From: Allomesorhizobium sp043769475
Lineage (GTDB): Bacteria; Pseudomonadota; Alphaproteobacteria; Rhizobiales; Rhizobiaceae
Length of the DNA: 64,000 nt
Reading direction: 5' to 3'
NCBI RefSeq assembly: GCF_043769475.1
Contig: NZ_CP171729.1
Location: 3,162,001 to 3,226,000 of the forward strand
Shown: positions 41,711-51,721 of the stretch, in pieces
Layout of the letters: every line of letters begins with the position of its first letter
Numbering within the stretch: position 1 is the first letter of the stretch
Notes under the pieces: model-generated
The model's database searches: none
The model's input: only the letters and a program-made list of their open reading frames with translations
What the model was told of the DNA's origin: nothing
Program-made: the position numbers and the translations under genes

Positions 41711-43966
41711 CTACTCCGTTAAGTCCTCGATCCGGATCGGAAAGCGGTGCGCCCTTGTTCCAGTCGCGTGCCAGATGGCATTCGCGATTGCGCCTACCGT
41801 GCCGGTGATGCCGATTTCGCCGACGCCCTTGATCCCCAGCGCATTGACGTAGGGGTCATCCTCGTCGACCAGCAGCGCCTCCATCGCGGGAATGTCGGCA
41901 TGGACCGGGACGTGATAGCCGGCCAGGTCGGCATTCATCGGCCGGCCCGTGCGGCGGTCGTGGATCGCCTCTTCGTGCAGTGCGAAGGAGAGACCCCAGA
42001 TCATCCCACCGTAAAGCTGGCTGCGCGCCAGCCTGGGGTTGATGATCCGCCCTGCGGCGAAAGCGCCGACGAGCCGCGTGACCCTGACCTGGCCGAGATC
42101 GGGGTCGACCTTGACCTCGGCAAAAACCGCGCCATGCGAGAACATCGCCCGCGCTTCCGCGTTGGCCGGATCCCGGCCGCCCTTGCCGTTCCCCTCAAGA
42201 GTCTGGAGACCAGCCCGCGCGAGGATATCGGAATAGCTCTCGCTCCGGGTCTCGTCCGCGCGGTGGTAAAGCCGACCGCCGTGAGCCTCGACCCCTGCAT
42301 TGCCGGCGCCGAACAGCGGAGAGTCCGGGTCGTTGACGGCAATCTCGGCGAGCTTGCCGATGACGTCGGTACCCGCGCTGTGCAGCGCGCTGCCGGCCGT
42401 CGCGGTATGGCCCGAGCCGCCGGCGACTCCGCCGTCGGGAAGCTCCGATGAGCCGGCGCGAAACTCGACCTTATCGATATCGAGACCGAGCCCGTCAGCG
42501 GCTATCTGGGCAAGCGCGGTCCAGGCGCCTTGGCCCATGTCGGCGGCGGCGGTCTCGACCAGCGCGGTGCCGTCGCTGCGTAGCGTCGCGCGCGCCTCGG
42601 CCTGAAACATCGGCGCAGGGAACAGCGCACTGCCCATGCCCCAGCCGACAAGGAGACCGGAATCGTCGCGCATCTGCCGCGGCGCCAGGGGCCGGCCGGC
42701 CCAGCCGAACCGTTCGGCGCCTTGCACATAGCACTCGCGCAGCGCCTTGGCCGAAAATGCCCTGCCCGTCGCGGGATCCGTCTCGGCGTAGTTGCGCAGG
42801 CGCATTTCCAGCGGATCGATGCCGCAGGCCAATGCGGCCTCGTCCATCGCGCATTCAAGGGCGGCAGAGCCGGTGGCTTCACCGGGCGCCCGCATCGGGC
42901 CTGGCGTTCCGATATCGGCCCGCACCGCGCTGTGCCGGGTCGAGATTGCGGGACTGGCGTAGAGGTTGTGGGAAGCATTCGCGGCAGGCTCTATGAATTC
43001 GTCGAAGCTGCTGGTCATGGCCACGGCGCGGTGCTCCAGCGCCGTCAGCCGCCCCTCGGCATCGAGACCGAGCCGCAGACGCTGTTGCGTTGCTCCGCGA
43101 TGTCCTACGGGTCCGAACATCTGGTCGCGGGGCAAGACCAGCTTGACCGGCCGCCCAAGCATCCGCGCCGCCAGAATGCAGAGGATCTGCGGACCGGCCA
43201 GGATCGCCTTCGATCCGAAGCCACCGCCCAGAAATGGGCTGCGCAGCAGCACGTTCTCGGCCGGAATGCCGAAGAACGCCGCAAATCCTGCTCGCGCCAT
43301 CAGGATCGCCTGGTTCGGGGTGTCGATGGTCAGTCGGTCGCCGTTCCAGTCGGCAACGATGGCATGCGGCTCCATTGCGTTGTGATACTGGGCAGGCGTC
43401 TCGTATTCCGTCTCGATCAAGTGCGTGGCCGCCCCGAGACCGGCAGCCAGGTCGCCGCGATCGAAATCGGCCGGTGAGCCGATGCCGACAGTAGGCGGAT
43501 TGTGGCGCTCGCCGTTTTCGAAGCCGATGCGCGCCGGCTCCACCTCATAGGTCGGGGCCAGAAGGCGGGCGCCCTCGGTCGCGGCTTCCAGCGTCTCGGC
43601 GACAACGACTGCGATCGGCTGCTTGGCATAGCGCACCCGCTCGTTCTGCAGCGCCTCGAAGCGGAAGCCGAACAGGCCGTGCTTGCCGTCCGGATCCATT
43701 GCCAGCGGCGGGCGGTTGGCAGGTGTGATCACGTCGACGACGCCGGGATGGGCTTTGGCCGCCGCGACATCGAGAGAGGCCACCCGTCCGCGGGCGATCG
43801 TGCTGACCGCGACGACGGCATGCAGCATCCCGGCGGGATGGTTGTCGGCGGCATAGGTCGCCGCACCGGTGACCTTGAGCAGGCCGTCGCGGCGGGTCAG
43901 AGGCTGGCCGCTGCTGGAGCCAAGACGGACGTGTGGCGCCGCTGGAAATGGAATGGTGTCAAGCAT
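41711..43966 (-). CDS. Molybdenum-binding large subunit, PaoC-like aldehyde oxidoreductase
   Basis: 751 residues, xanthine oxidase fold. The N-terminal domain has PLTRRDGLLKVTGAATYAAD; later AMEPHAIVADW, SPFLGGGFGSK, MRAPGEATGSAALECA and the active-site glutamate in GIKGVGEIGITG close to the C-terminus. These features and the operon layout match E. coli PaoC, which holds molybdopterin cytosine dinucleotide and oxidises aromatic aldehydes. It overlaps the FAD subunit gene by eight bases. No PaoD-type chaperone gene is nearby. Confidence 0.88.
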   Translation of the reverse strand: MLDTIPFPAAPHVRLGSSSGQPLTRRDGLLKVTGAATYAADNHPAGMLHAVVAVSTIARGRVASLDVAAAKAHPGVVDVITPANRPPLAMDPDGKHGLFGFRFEALQNERVRYAKQPIAVVVAETLEAATEGARLLAPTYEVEPARIGFENGERHNPPTVGIGSPADFDRGDLAAGLGAATHLIETEYETPAQYHNAMEPHAIVADWNGDRLTIDTPNQAILMARAGFAAFFGIPAENVLLRSPFLGGGFGSKAILAGPQILCILAARMLGRPVKLVLPRDQMFGPVGHRGATQQRLRLGLDAEGRLTALEHRAVAMTSSFDEFIEPAANASHNLYASPAISTRHSAVRADIGTPGPMRAPGEATGSAALECAMDEAALACGIDPLEMRLRNYAETDPATGRAFSAKALRECYVQGAERFGWAGRPLAPRQMRDDSGLLVGWGMGSALFPAPMFQAEARATLRSDGTALVETAAADMGQGAWTALAQIAADGLGLDIDKVEFRAGSSELPDGGVAGGSGHTATAGSALHSAGTDVIGKLAEIAVNDPDSPLFGAGNAGVEAHGGRLYHRADETRSESYSDILARAGLQTLEGNGKGGRDPANAEARAMFSHGAVFAEVKVDPDLGQVRVTRLVGAFAAGRIINPRLARSQLYGGMIWGLSFALHEEAIHDRRTGRPMNADLAGYHVPVHADIPAMEALLVDEDDPYVNALGIKGVGEIGITGTVGAIANAIWHATGTRAHRFPIRIEDLTE

Positions 43967-45013
43967 GAGAGAGGACCCCGGTGTCAGAGCTGAAGGCGGA
44001 GGCGGGCAGCGCGGGCATGCGTTTCGGCGTTCCGGCCGCCGCGAGCAGGAAGGCGCGTTTGATCACCCGCTTTGCAAGTTCGATCTTGAAGGCGTTGTCG
44101 CCCGAGGGCATCGCGTCGGCGAGCGCCGCATCTGCCGCTCGCGCGAAAGCCTCGACGTTCGGTGTTGCACCCAGCAACAGCGCCTCGGAGGCGCGAGCGC
44201 GCCAGGGTTTGGCGGCAACGCCGCCCAGCGCAAGCCGCGCCGAGCGTATCGTCCCACCCTCGATCCGCAGCGCCGCGGCGGCCGAGACGAGGGCGAAGGC
44301 GAAGGAGGTGCGTTCGCGCAGCTTCAGATAGCGGGCATGTGCGCGGAAGCCGGCCGCCTCCGGTGGGAGACGCAGTCCAGTGATCAGTTCGCCCGCCACA
44401 AGAACGCTTTCGCGCGCGGGCGTCGTACCGGGAAGCAGGTGGAAGTGTTCGAGCGGCACGTCTCGGCGCCCCCTCGGTCCCTCGATCTCGACCACCGCGT
44501 CAAAAGCGACGAGCGGGACGCAAAAATCGGATGGGTTCGTGGCGATGCATGCCTCGGACCAGCCAAGGACCGCATGCGTCCGGTTCTCGCCCGCCAGCGC
44601 CTCGCAGCCCGCACCCGGCTCTCGCCGGTTGCAGGCGCTTGCGGTGTCGTAGAAATACGCACAGCGGGTACGTTGCATCAAATTGCCGCCGACCGTGGCG
44701 GTATTGCGAAGCTGTGGCGAAGCGCCGGAGAGCAGTGCCTCCGCCACCGCCGGATGAGCGGTCGCGAAAGCCTGGTCGCGGGCCAGATCCGCATTGCGAA
44801 CCATGGCGCCGATACGCACGCCGCCATCCGCCAGCATCTCGATCCGGTCGAGCCCAGGCAGCCGCGTGACATCGACGAGGCGGCTCGGTCGCAGTGCACC
44901 GACCTTCATCAGGTCGACGAGATTGGTGCCGGCGGCAAGATAGGCAGCGCCGGGTTCGGAGGCTGCCGCGACGGCTTCGGCCACCGATACAGGCCGGACG
45001 TAATCGAACAGGT

Positions 45014-45017
<4 letters not shown>
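43959..45017 (-). CDS. FAD/[4Fe-4S] medium subunit, PaoB-like
   Basis: 352 residues. FAD binding: YLAAGTNLVDLMK and ATVGGNLMQRTRC. The cysteine-bearing insert TRCAYFYD...CNRREPGAGCEAL followed by HAVLG and CIATNPSDF is the extra [4Fe-4S] site of PaoB-type subunits. Starts inside the end of the 2Fe-2S subunit gene (four-base overlap) and its own end overlaps the large subunit gene, so all three are translationally coupled. Confidence 0.88.
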
Positions 45018-45505
<488 letters not shown>

Positions 45506-45643
45506 GGTTGCTCCGATCGGGATGTCTTCAGATTTGTATCGACGTGGTGGGTCGGCTGTGCGAGGCAGGCAGCAGCATTCTTTCGATGCAGGGCCTGCGT
45601 GCCACCAAGACAGAGGGTCGCGTCGGCCGTGCAGAAAGACTAT

Positions 45644-45660
45644 ACGGAGGATGCCTCCGT
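45644..45660. promoter_or_regulatory. Perfect palindrome ACGGAGG-ATG-CCTCCGT, candidate TetR operator
   Basis: Seven-base perfect arms and a three-base centre lie between the divergent tetR and aldehyde oxidase operon, 18 bases upstream of the tetR start and about 140 upstream of the operon. Size and position are typical of a TetR autoregulatory operator. Confidence 0.55.
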
Positions 45661-45678
45661 TTTGCAAGCGGTAATGGA

Positions 45679-46287
45679 ATGACAGGAGAAATGGGACAGC
45701 AGTCCGAAAAGCCAAACCGGAAACCGCGCGCAGATTCCCTGCGAAACCGCGACCTGCTGCTTGTCGCGGCGCGGGACATCTTCAACGCGGGCGGTCCGGA
45801 TGCGAGCCTCGAAGCCGTGGCCCGCGTCGCTGGGGTCGGCATCGGCACGCTCTACCGGCATTTCCCGACGCGCGAGGCCCTGTTTGAGGCTGTTTACCGC
45901 CGCGAGGTTGACCAGCTTGTCGATCTCGCCGGAGCGCTCGCCGCGGAAGGATCATCACCGCTGGAGGCGCTGCGCCGCTGGCTCCACGCCAGTATCGGAA
46001 TGGTTGCTACAAAGAAGGGCATGATTGCGGCTCTGGCCCCTGCCACCGGCAGTTCGACCGAGCTTTTTGCAGATTCCGCCGCGCGGCTGACCCGCTCCGT
46101 CGACGGCCTGATGGCGGCGGCGGCCGCGGCCGGCCAGATCCGCGACGACATCGCGGCCGAGGACGTGATGCGTGCCGTGTTCGGCATGTGCTACACACGC
46201 GAGCAGCCCGGCTGGCAGGAAACGGTCATTCGCCTCGTGGACGTCTTCGTGGACGGCCTGCGCTTGCGGCGCAACGAAGCCGACTGA
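45679..46287 (+). CDS. TetR/AcrR regulator, likely controlling the adjacent aldehyde oxidase
   Basis: 202 residues. The helix-turn-helix is at DASLEAVARVAGVGIGTLYR, with LYRHFPTREALFEAVY the recognition segment. The C-terminal ligand domain is helical and alanine-rich (RSVDGLMAAAAAAGQIRDDI). The start may be 45679 or the ATG at 45691, which has AGGAG only two bases upstream. Divergent from the PaoA-like gene, with a palindrome between; inducer is probably an aromatic aldehyde or alcohol (inference). Confidence 0.85.
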   Translation: MTGEMGQQSEKPNRKPRADSLRNRDLLLVAARDIFNAGGPDASLEAVARVAGVGIGTLYRHFPTREALFEAVYRREVDQLVDLAGALAAEGSSPLEALRRWLHASIGMVATKKGMIAALAPATGSSTELFADSAARLTRSVDGLMAAAAAAGQIRDDIAAEDVMRAVFGMCYTREQPGWQETVIRLVDVFVDGLRLRRNEAD

Positions 46288-46379
46288 GCATCCCTATCCA
46301 GTCAGATTTTCGCCCGCAATCTCGACGGCTTAGCGCCGCAAAGCTGACTGCCCAGCGTCAAGATGGGCGCCAGCCGATG

Positions 46380-46631
46380 CTATTGCGCAAATTTCGCGGC
46401 GCTCCGGGTGGCCATATCGCTCAAGACTGCGTGAAGAAGCGTTCCAACTTCCCGTTCGGCGAGCCCGGGTGCAATTCCTGATTCGGACAATTGAATGAGA
46501 ATTTGTTTGGCGGTGCTGCGCCAGAAGGCATTCGCTTCTTCCCCGTTCTTGGATTCCAGAACCCGGGCGATCCCCTCCACCAATTTCCGCCGCCGATGCA
46601 GCGGAAATGCACTTATGTTTGAATCACCCAT
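46380..46631 (-). CDS. Small conserved protein, DUF6074-like
   Basis: 83 residues. The pattern FPLHRRRKLVEGIARVLESK...NAFWRSTAKQILIQLSESG is the helix-helix layout I associate with DUF6074, small soluble proteins widespread in Rhizobiales. No function known. The start lies within an AT-richer stretch. Confidence 0.6.
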   Translation of the reverse strand: MGDSNISAFPLHRRRKLVEGIARVLESKNGEEANAFWRSTAKQILIQLSESGIAPGLAEREVGTLLHAVLSDMATRSAAKFAQ

Positions 46632-46768
46632 CGATCACCTCACCCTTTCAACCCTGCGCATAAGCACTGGCTGGTTGAAAAAATTGGTTAACGGCGTTTT
46701 TTTGACGGGGTCGGCAATGGGATCGAAGCGCCCGATAGCCGATGCGTGGCAAGGGCCCGTAGGCGCCA

Positions 46769-46999
46769 CTAGCTCTGTCGTTTCGGCGTCGAATCGCTGA
46801 GCGCCTCTGCGACGAAGGAAGCGGCAATCAAGTCATCGGCGTTGAGCCGCAGGGAACCCGCTTCGCCTCCCATCAAAGAAGCGACCTTTTGGAAAGCTTT
46901 CATCTCGTCCTCGGTAACCTGGGCGCTTCGCATTTTCGATGCGAGGTCTGCGACACGCACCTCTAGCATTTGTGAAGTTCCATTTTCCGTTTTGGCCAT
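46769..46999 (-). CDS. Small hypothetical protein, 76 residues
   Basis: Start chosen at MAKTENGTSQ with GGGAGG 11 bases upstream; predicted to be mostly helical (LEVRVADLASKMRSAQ, DEMKAFQKVASLM). No family recognised, no membrane segment. Same strand as its two neighbours, but well separated. Confidence 0.5.
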   Translation of the reverse strand: MAKTENGTSQMLEVRVADLASKMRSAQVTEDEMKAFQKVASLMGGEAGSLRLNADDLIAASFVAEALSDSTPKRQS

Positions 47000-47275
47000 A
47001 GCGCTATCGTTCCTCCCACCATGGTTGCGAATTTTCGGATTTAGGCTCTCCAAGCGCGTAATCCGATCGAAGGTTCCGAGGCGACAAGTTCACTAAATGA
47101 TACGAGGCGCAATGACGTGATAGCTGCGATGCTTCCCTAGATCCGCATGGCAACGCACGGATCTTGAGCACGGCAGGATTTGTCACGCACATGAGGTCCG
47201 GATGCCCCGAACGTGACAATCACATTCGGGCTCGGGCAACACTCAAATCTTGTGATCAACGGGTCCGAAGCTGTT

Positions 47276-47710
47276 TTACCCACACGCGAAGAAAGTTGCG
47301 TAAGCCCCGACCACGGAAGTTCCCGCATATCGCATGTTAGGCCTAAGCAGGTTGGTGTTGTGGGCTGTGGAATTCCTCCATCCTGAAAAAAGCTGCTGCG
47401 CATTTTGATAACGAAAACCAACGTTTTCCGTACATACTCCGCTGGTCCCAGCAGCCTTGGCCTGAGCTGATCTCTGGCGGAAACCATCGTGGCCGAGGGC
47501 ACTCCGGGCTGCTTGGTGCTGGCTGTGCTGCCTCGCCAAAGCCTTCAACCCATCGTGAGCGACCAGGGGAGAAAGGCCGCGACTGGTCCTGTAGGAATTG
47601 ATCAGGATCAGGGCCTGGGGGCCGAAATCGACTGTCGGAACCGCCGGCTGAATCGTACCGGCACAACCCGAAACCAGAGCCGCAACCGCAATTGTCTTTA
47701 GAATTTTCAT
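47276..47710 (-). CDS. CAP/SCP-domain lipoprotein
   Basis: 144 residues. The lipoprotein signal (MKILKTIAVAALVSGC) has a VSGC lipobox. A CAP domain follows: LINSYRTSRGLSPLVAHDGL, LARQHSQHQAA, GHDGFRQR, ENVG...SGWRNSTAHNTNLL and the closing cysteine. The HNTNLL histidine and earlier H/E are the CAP cavity residues. Such proteins act at the envelope; function unclear. The start at 47710 has only a weak ribosome-binding site. Confidence 0.75.
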   Translation of the reverse strand: MKILKTIAVAALVSGCAGTIQPAVPTVDFGPQALILINSYRTSRGLSPLVAHDGLKALARQHSQHQAARSALGHDGFRQRSAQAKAAGTSGVCTENVGFRYQNAQQLFSGWRNSTAHNTNLLRPNMRYAGTSVVGAYATFFACG

Positions 47711-47990
47711 TTCGGATTTTCTCAGCTTCGCGCCTGCCATTCATGAACGCCCAAATATGGCGCGTCCATGTCACCCGGAGCTGCCAATGGTCGCAGGAAA
47801 CCCTTGGAAATCAACGGTAGTCATTTGCAACATAGCTCCAGCCGGGAAAGAGATAGCCGTCGCGGATTGGCCGCCGCTTTTAATCTCTCTCCTTCTCGTG
47901 GGCGCACCCGCAGCCGAAATTCAAACCTAGACTTGGCCAGGAACCCTGCGCCGTATTGAATCGAGCCCTGAACGCCTTTACTTTCGACCC

Positions 47991-48347
47991 ATGATCTTGC
48001 CTCACCCTTCGATCGACCAGATCGACCTTGCCAATGTGCTGGCCGTGCTCGGCGACCAGACGCGGTTGGCCATCGTCGGCTATCTCGCCCGCAACGAAGG
48101 CGTGCCTATGAATTGCAGCCAGTTCCTCGATTTCGGCTCCAGGACCAATCTCAGCTACCATCTGGCCAAGCTCAGGGAAGCCGGCATCACCCGCACCGAG
48201 ATTTCCGGCACCAGCCGCCTGATTTCGCTGCGCCGCGCCGATCTCGACCAGCGTTTCCCGGGCCTGCTGGATTCGATCGTCGCCGCTGCGGCGGAGACGC
48301 CGGCGGAGCAATTCAGCGAGACGACGGACCTATTACCCCGGCTTTAG
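47991..48347 (+). CDS. ArsR-family winged-helix regulator
   Basis: 118 residues. The winged helix is DQIDLANVLAVLGDQTRLAI, LDFGSRTNLSYHLAKLREAG and TRTEISGTSRLISLRR. No clear metal-binding CxC is seen, so the signal may not be a metal. Convergent with the next gene; its target cannot be read from context. Confidence 0.8.
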   Translation: MILPHPSIDQIDLANVLAVLGDQTRLAIVGYLARNEGVPMNCSQFLDFGSRTNLSYHLAKLREAGITRTEISGTSRLISLRRADLDQRFPGLLDSIVAAAAETPAEQFSETTDLLPRL

Positions 48348-48374
48348 ATAAGCCGGGCCGGGCCTATTCCGCCC

Positions 48375-48998
48375 TCAGCCCGAACGCCGGCCGATTTTCG
48401 GAACGCTGCCCCTGAAGCCAGGCTCGGGAGTTGGTGCCTGCGCAAGCGCCCGCCGATGCCACTCGTTCATCAGCCAGGCGAGTTCGGCTCGACCCAACTC
48501 GAAATTGTCCTGCAGGATGCGCTTGGTCTTGGTGGGGACGCCTCGCCATGCGCTGGGGGCGATGACCTCGAACGTGACCACCCGAAGCCGACGTATCGTA
48601 TCCTCGCGGAAGTCTCGCACTACGTCCTGCCACGATATGCGCGTCGTCCGGAAGACCAGTTTGCACGCCAAACCGTCAGCGTCGATCGTCAGGCTTCCTA
48701 CGCCGGGCACGAGCATTGCGATCGCGACCCTGACCGTGAGCGCAGCAAAGAATGCCAGCAAGATGGCGAAACCGATCCACTCGTTCGTGTCCTTGCTTGC
48801 CACGACCACGGCCCAGGCGGAGGCCATCGTCAGACCGAGGCACAGTGCGAACGAAACAAGCTTCCTGCTCCGCTTGATTTGCAGCGTAACAGGCCCGGGA
48901 AAGCGGGCGAGGATAGTCTCGGCGCGAGGCTCGAATGGAGACAAGTGCGGCGATCTCCGGCCCCGACGCTCTCGGCGACCATGTGCATTGTAAGGCAT
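48375..48998 (-). CDS. Membrane protein, STM3941/PH-like
   Basis: 207 residues. Two membrane helices (KLVSFALCLGLTMASAWAVV and WIGFAILLAFFAALTVRVAI) precede a soluble domain, GVGSLTIDADGLACKLVFRT, ISWQDVVRDFRE, which is the PH-like fold of STM3941 proteins. The true start may be later than 48998 because the ribosome-binding site is weak and the first ~35 residues are basic. Confidence 0.6.
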   Translation of the reverse strand: MPYNAHGRRERRGRRSPHLSPFEPRAETILARFPGPVTLQIKRSRKLVSFALCLGLTMASAWAVVVASKDTNEWIGFAILLAFFAALTVRVAIAMLVPGVGSLTIDADGLACKLVFRTTRISWQDVVRDFREDTIRRLRVVTFEVIAPSAWRGVPTKTKRILQDNFELGRAELAWLMNEWHRRALAQAPTPEPGFRGSVPKIGRRSG

Positions 48999-49195
48999 AT
49001 GCGCCTACCATGGGAAGTGCGACGGGCGGCCGTCGCGGCCGTGGTGAACATGTTGGCGCCACAAGCGGCATGATCGCCGACGAAGGTCGGTGCGTCGTAT
49101 TTTTTTCCAACCCCTGTCGGAAAGCGGCCGCACCGGCCGTCCTTGGAATAATCTCGGGGTTTTGGCCGGGTTTTCTTTCAACGAGGAGAAATGCG

Positions 49196-49855
49196 ATGAG
49201 GAAAATAATCACCGCGACATTCGTGAGCCTCGATGGCGTCATGCAGGCGCCTGGCGGTCCGGAAGAAGATCCGACCAGCGGCTTCAAGTTCGGCGGCTGG
49301 GTGTTTCCACACTTCGACGAGGCGACCGGCGGCGCGATGGACGAGATTTTAGGCCGGCCCTACGACCTTCTGCTCGGCCGCAAGACCTACGACATCTTCG
49401 CCGCGTACTGGCCTCACATCACCGATCCCCACGACACGATCGCCCCCATCTTCAACCGCGTCACGAAATACGTCGCCTCGCGCTCGAAGCCCGAGCTTTC
49501 CTGGAACAACAGCCAGTGGCTGGGAGACGACGCCGTCGCCGCGCTGAAGAAGCTGAAGGCCGAGGACGGTCCCGACCTGCTCGTGCAGGGCTCCAGCGAT
49601 TTCCTGCAGACGCTGTGGGCACACGGCATGGTCGACGAGATCAACGTGCTGATCTTCCCGGTGCTGCTGGGCAAGGGCAAGCGCCTGTTCGGCGACGGCG
49701 TGGCCCCGGCCGGCCTGAAGCTGGTGAAGTCGCAGTCCTATCCGACCGGCGTGATCGTCGCCAAATATGAACCGGCCGGCGCGGTCAAGACGGGATCGTT
49801 CGCCCACGAAGAGCCGACCGAAGCCGAGCTCGAGCGGCGCCGGAACCTGCGCTGA
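49196..49855 (+). CDS. Dihydrofolate reductase-like (RibD C-terminal) protein
   Basis: 219 residues. The family start ITATFVSLDGVMQAPGGPEE and LLLGRKTYDIFAAYW, SSDFLQTLWAHGMVDEI and VLLGKGKRLFG are those of the RibD_C/dihydrofolate-reductase-related stand-alone proteins. True DHFR activity is doubtful; typical members are reductases of unknown substrate. GAGGAG precedes the ATG. Tail-to-tail with the next TetR gene. Confidence 0.85.
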   Translation: MRKIITATFVSLDGVMQAPGGPEEDPTSGFKFGGWVFPHFDEATGGAMDEILGRPYDLLLGRKTYDIFAAYWPHITDPHDTIAPIFNRVTKYVASRSKPELSWNNSQWLGDDAVAALKKLKAEDGPDLLVQGSSDFLQTLWAHGMVDEINVLIFPVLLGKGKRLFGDGVAPAGLKLVKSQSYPTGVIVAKYEPAGAVKTGSFAHEEPTEAELERRRNLR

Positions 49856-49859
49856 GCGA

Positions 49860-50462
49860 TTAGCCAGTCCTGCTCGGATAGCGTTCCAGTGTAGACATAA
49901 ATATCCGCGACAACGCCTCGATCGCCGCGGCCCGGTCTATGCGGCCGGCTGCGGCGTCGTTCGCCAGTGCTTCGGCGGCGCCCAGGAAGCCGGCGAAAAT
50001 GGCATTGCCCTCTGCCGGAGGGACGTCGACGAGCTGTCCGAAACCTTTGCGGTATTCCGCGATGTAGCCCTGGCGCAGCGACTGGCGGAACGCGGCTGTC
50101 TCCTCGCTGGCGGCGAGCGCATCGAAGGCAGCGCCCATTTCGGGTCCGATGTCGAGAACGCAATTGACGTAGGCTGACGCGAAAATGGCGGCGATGTCCG
50201 CCAGCGTAGCGCTGCCCGTGGCGAGCGCCGCTTCCCGCGCCGCGACCTGCCGGTCGTTGTATTCGTCGCACAGGGCCACCAGGAGCCCGGCCCGCGTGGC
50301 GAAATGCTCGTAGGCGATCGGCTTGCTCACGCCGGCGCGCTCGGCGAGATGGCCGAGCGTCAACGCTTCGGTTCCCTCCTCCGCGATGATCTTGTGCGCC
50401 GTGTCGAGCAGTTGCTCACGGCGCGCCGCCTTCGGCATTTTTCTGGTCGCTGGTCTATCCAC
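49860..50462 (-). CDS. TetR/AcrR regulator of the adjacent oxidoreductase
   Basis: 200 residues with a GTG start at 50462 and GGAG upstream. Helix-turn-helix: GTEALTLGHLAERAGVSKPI, then AYEHFATRAGLLVALC. It diverges from the NADP-dependent oxidoreductase gene across 128 bases carrying a dense set of inverted and direct repeats (50530-50568), so it most likely represses both genes and responds to an electrophile or quinone handled by the reductase. Confidence 0.85.
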   Translation of the reverse strand: MDRPATRKMPKAARREQLLDTAHKIIAEEGTEALTLGHLAERAGVSKPIAYEHFATRAGLLVALCDEYNDRQVAAREAALATGSATLADIAAIFASAYVNCVLDIGPEMGAAFDALAASEETAAFRQSLRQGYIAEYRKGFGQLVDVPPAEGNAIFAGFLGAAEALANDAAAGRIDRAAAIEALSRIFMSTLERYPSRTG

Positions 50463-50529
50463 AACTGCTCCGCTGGTACAACCGAAACCGGCCCCGCACG
50501 CTTGGAAGGCCGGACGCCGTCTCCTATGT

Positions 50530-50568
50530 TACCGATAGTAAGTTACGGATCGTAAGTTACCATCGGTA
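50530..50568. promoter_or_regulatory. Compound operator: nested inverted and direct repeats
   Basis: TACCGAT (50530-50536) and ATCGGTA (50562-50568) are outer arms. Inside lie TTACG-GAT-CGTAA (50543-50555) and two direct copies of GTAAGTTAC (50538-50546, 50552-50560). This layout suits two TetR dimers bound side by side. Confidence 0.6.
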
Positions 50569-50590
50569 CACTTCTATATAGGGGATTCTC

Positions 50591-51601
50591 ATGACGATTG
50601 CAGCACGCGAAATTCATCTAAAGAGCCGGCCGGACGGGCTGCCCAGCCTCGACAATTTCGAAGTGGTGAGCCGCACCCTTCCCGAGCCCGCGCCGGGGCA
50701 GGTTCTGGTCCGCACGACTTGGATGTCTGTCGACCCCTATATGCGAGGACGCATGCGGGACCGGCCGAGCTACATCGCGCCGTTCCAGCTCGGCGAGGCG
50801 CTGGAGGGTGCTGCGGTCGGCGTGGTCGAGCGTTCCGCCGACGACCGGTTCAAGCCGGGCGATCTGGTCAGCCATTTTTCAGGCTGGCGCGACTACACCA
50901 TCGTGGATGCGTCTGCTGTGTCGAAGATCGACGCCGCCGCCGCCCCCGAACCGGCGTGGCTCGGACCGTTGGGTGTTCCCGGCTTCACGGCCTATGTCGG
51001 CCTCGGACGCATCGGGGAGCTGAAGGCTGGAGAAACGATCTTCATCTCGGCCGCCGCCGGCGCCGTCGGCTCGATGGCGGTCCAGATCGCCAAGGCGAAG
51101 GGCGCTCGCGTCATCGCCTCGGTGGGCGGCGAAGCCAAGACAGCCTGGGTCCGCGACGAGTTGGGCGCGGACATGGTGATCAATTACAAGACCGCGGGCG
51201 ATCTGACCGCCGCATTGGCCAAGGCCGCCCCGGAAGGCATCGACGTCTATTTCGACAATGTCGGCGGCGAGCATCTCGACGCCGCCCTGGCCAATGCGAA
51301 GGACCACGCGCGCTTCGTCATCTGCGGCATGATCGCCGGCTACAATGACGAGGGCAACGCCGACGCGGCGCGCAATCTCGCCCGCATCGTCATCAACCGC
51401 CTCTCGCTGCGGGGCTACATCGTTCTCGACCACTACGACCTGCTGCCGGAATTTACCGCCCAGATGACCCAATGGATCGCCGAGGGCCGCATCAAGTGGC
51501 GCGACACCGTGGTCGAGGGCCTCGACAACGCGCCCAAGGCATTCCTCGGCCTGTTCTCGGGCGACAACATCGGCAAGATGCTGGTCAGGCTCGGCGAGTG
51601 A
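50591..51601 (+). CDS. NADP-dependent oxidoreductase (zinc-free MDR family, quinone/enone reductase-like)
   Basis: 336 residues. MDR pattern: WMSVDPYMRGRM, GEALEGAAVGVVERS, LGVPGFTAYVGL, FISAAAGAVGSMAVQIAKAK and VYFDNVGGEHLDAALA, the leukotriene B4 dehydrogenase / YncB-type subgroup, without zinc ligands. It reduces alpha,beta-unsaturated carbonyls with NADPH. Divergent TetR and the intervening operator suggest induction by such compounds. Confidence 0.88.
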   Translation: MTIAAREIHLKSRPDGLPSLDNFEVVSRTLPEPAPGQVLVRTTWMSVDPYMRGRMRDRPSYIAPFQLGEALEGAAVGVVERSADDRFKPGDLVSHFSGWRDYTIVDASAVSKIDAAAAPEPAWLGPLGVPGFTAYVGLGRIGELKAGETIFISAAAGAVGSMAVQIAKAKGARVIASVGGEAKTAWVRDELGADMVINYKTAGDLTAALAKAAPEGIDVYFDNVGGEHLDAALANAKDHARFVICGMIAGYNDEGNADAARNLARIVINRLSLRGYIVLDHYDLLPEFTAQMTQWIAEGRIKWRDTVVEGLDNAPKAFLGLFSGDNIGKMLVRLGE

Positions 51602-51663
51602 CGGCACGTCCGCTCGCGAAAAAACAAGTCGCGCAGAAATTACAGTTTACGCCTTCCGCAGCG

Positions 51664-51698
51664 CTCACTGGCAAGCAGCTTATGAGTTTACGGCCTGG
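51664..51698. repeat. Direct repeat A, copy 1, containing TATGAGTTTACGGC
   Basis: About 35 bases match 52281-52317 with roughly 33 of 37 aligned positions identical (both contain GGCAAGCAG, TATGAGTT and CGGCCTGG). Read on the minus strand it would end a protein QAVNS then stop, the same ending as the TetR tail at 52299. The two copies bracket the VOC gene. Confidence 0.65.
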
Positions 51699-51721
51699 AC
51701 GACGCCTTGTAGATTGGACAC

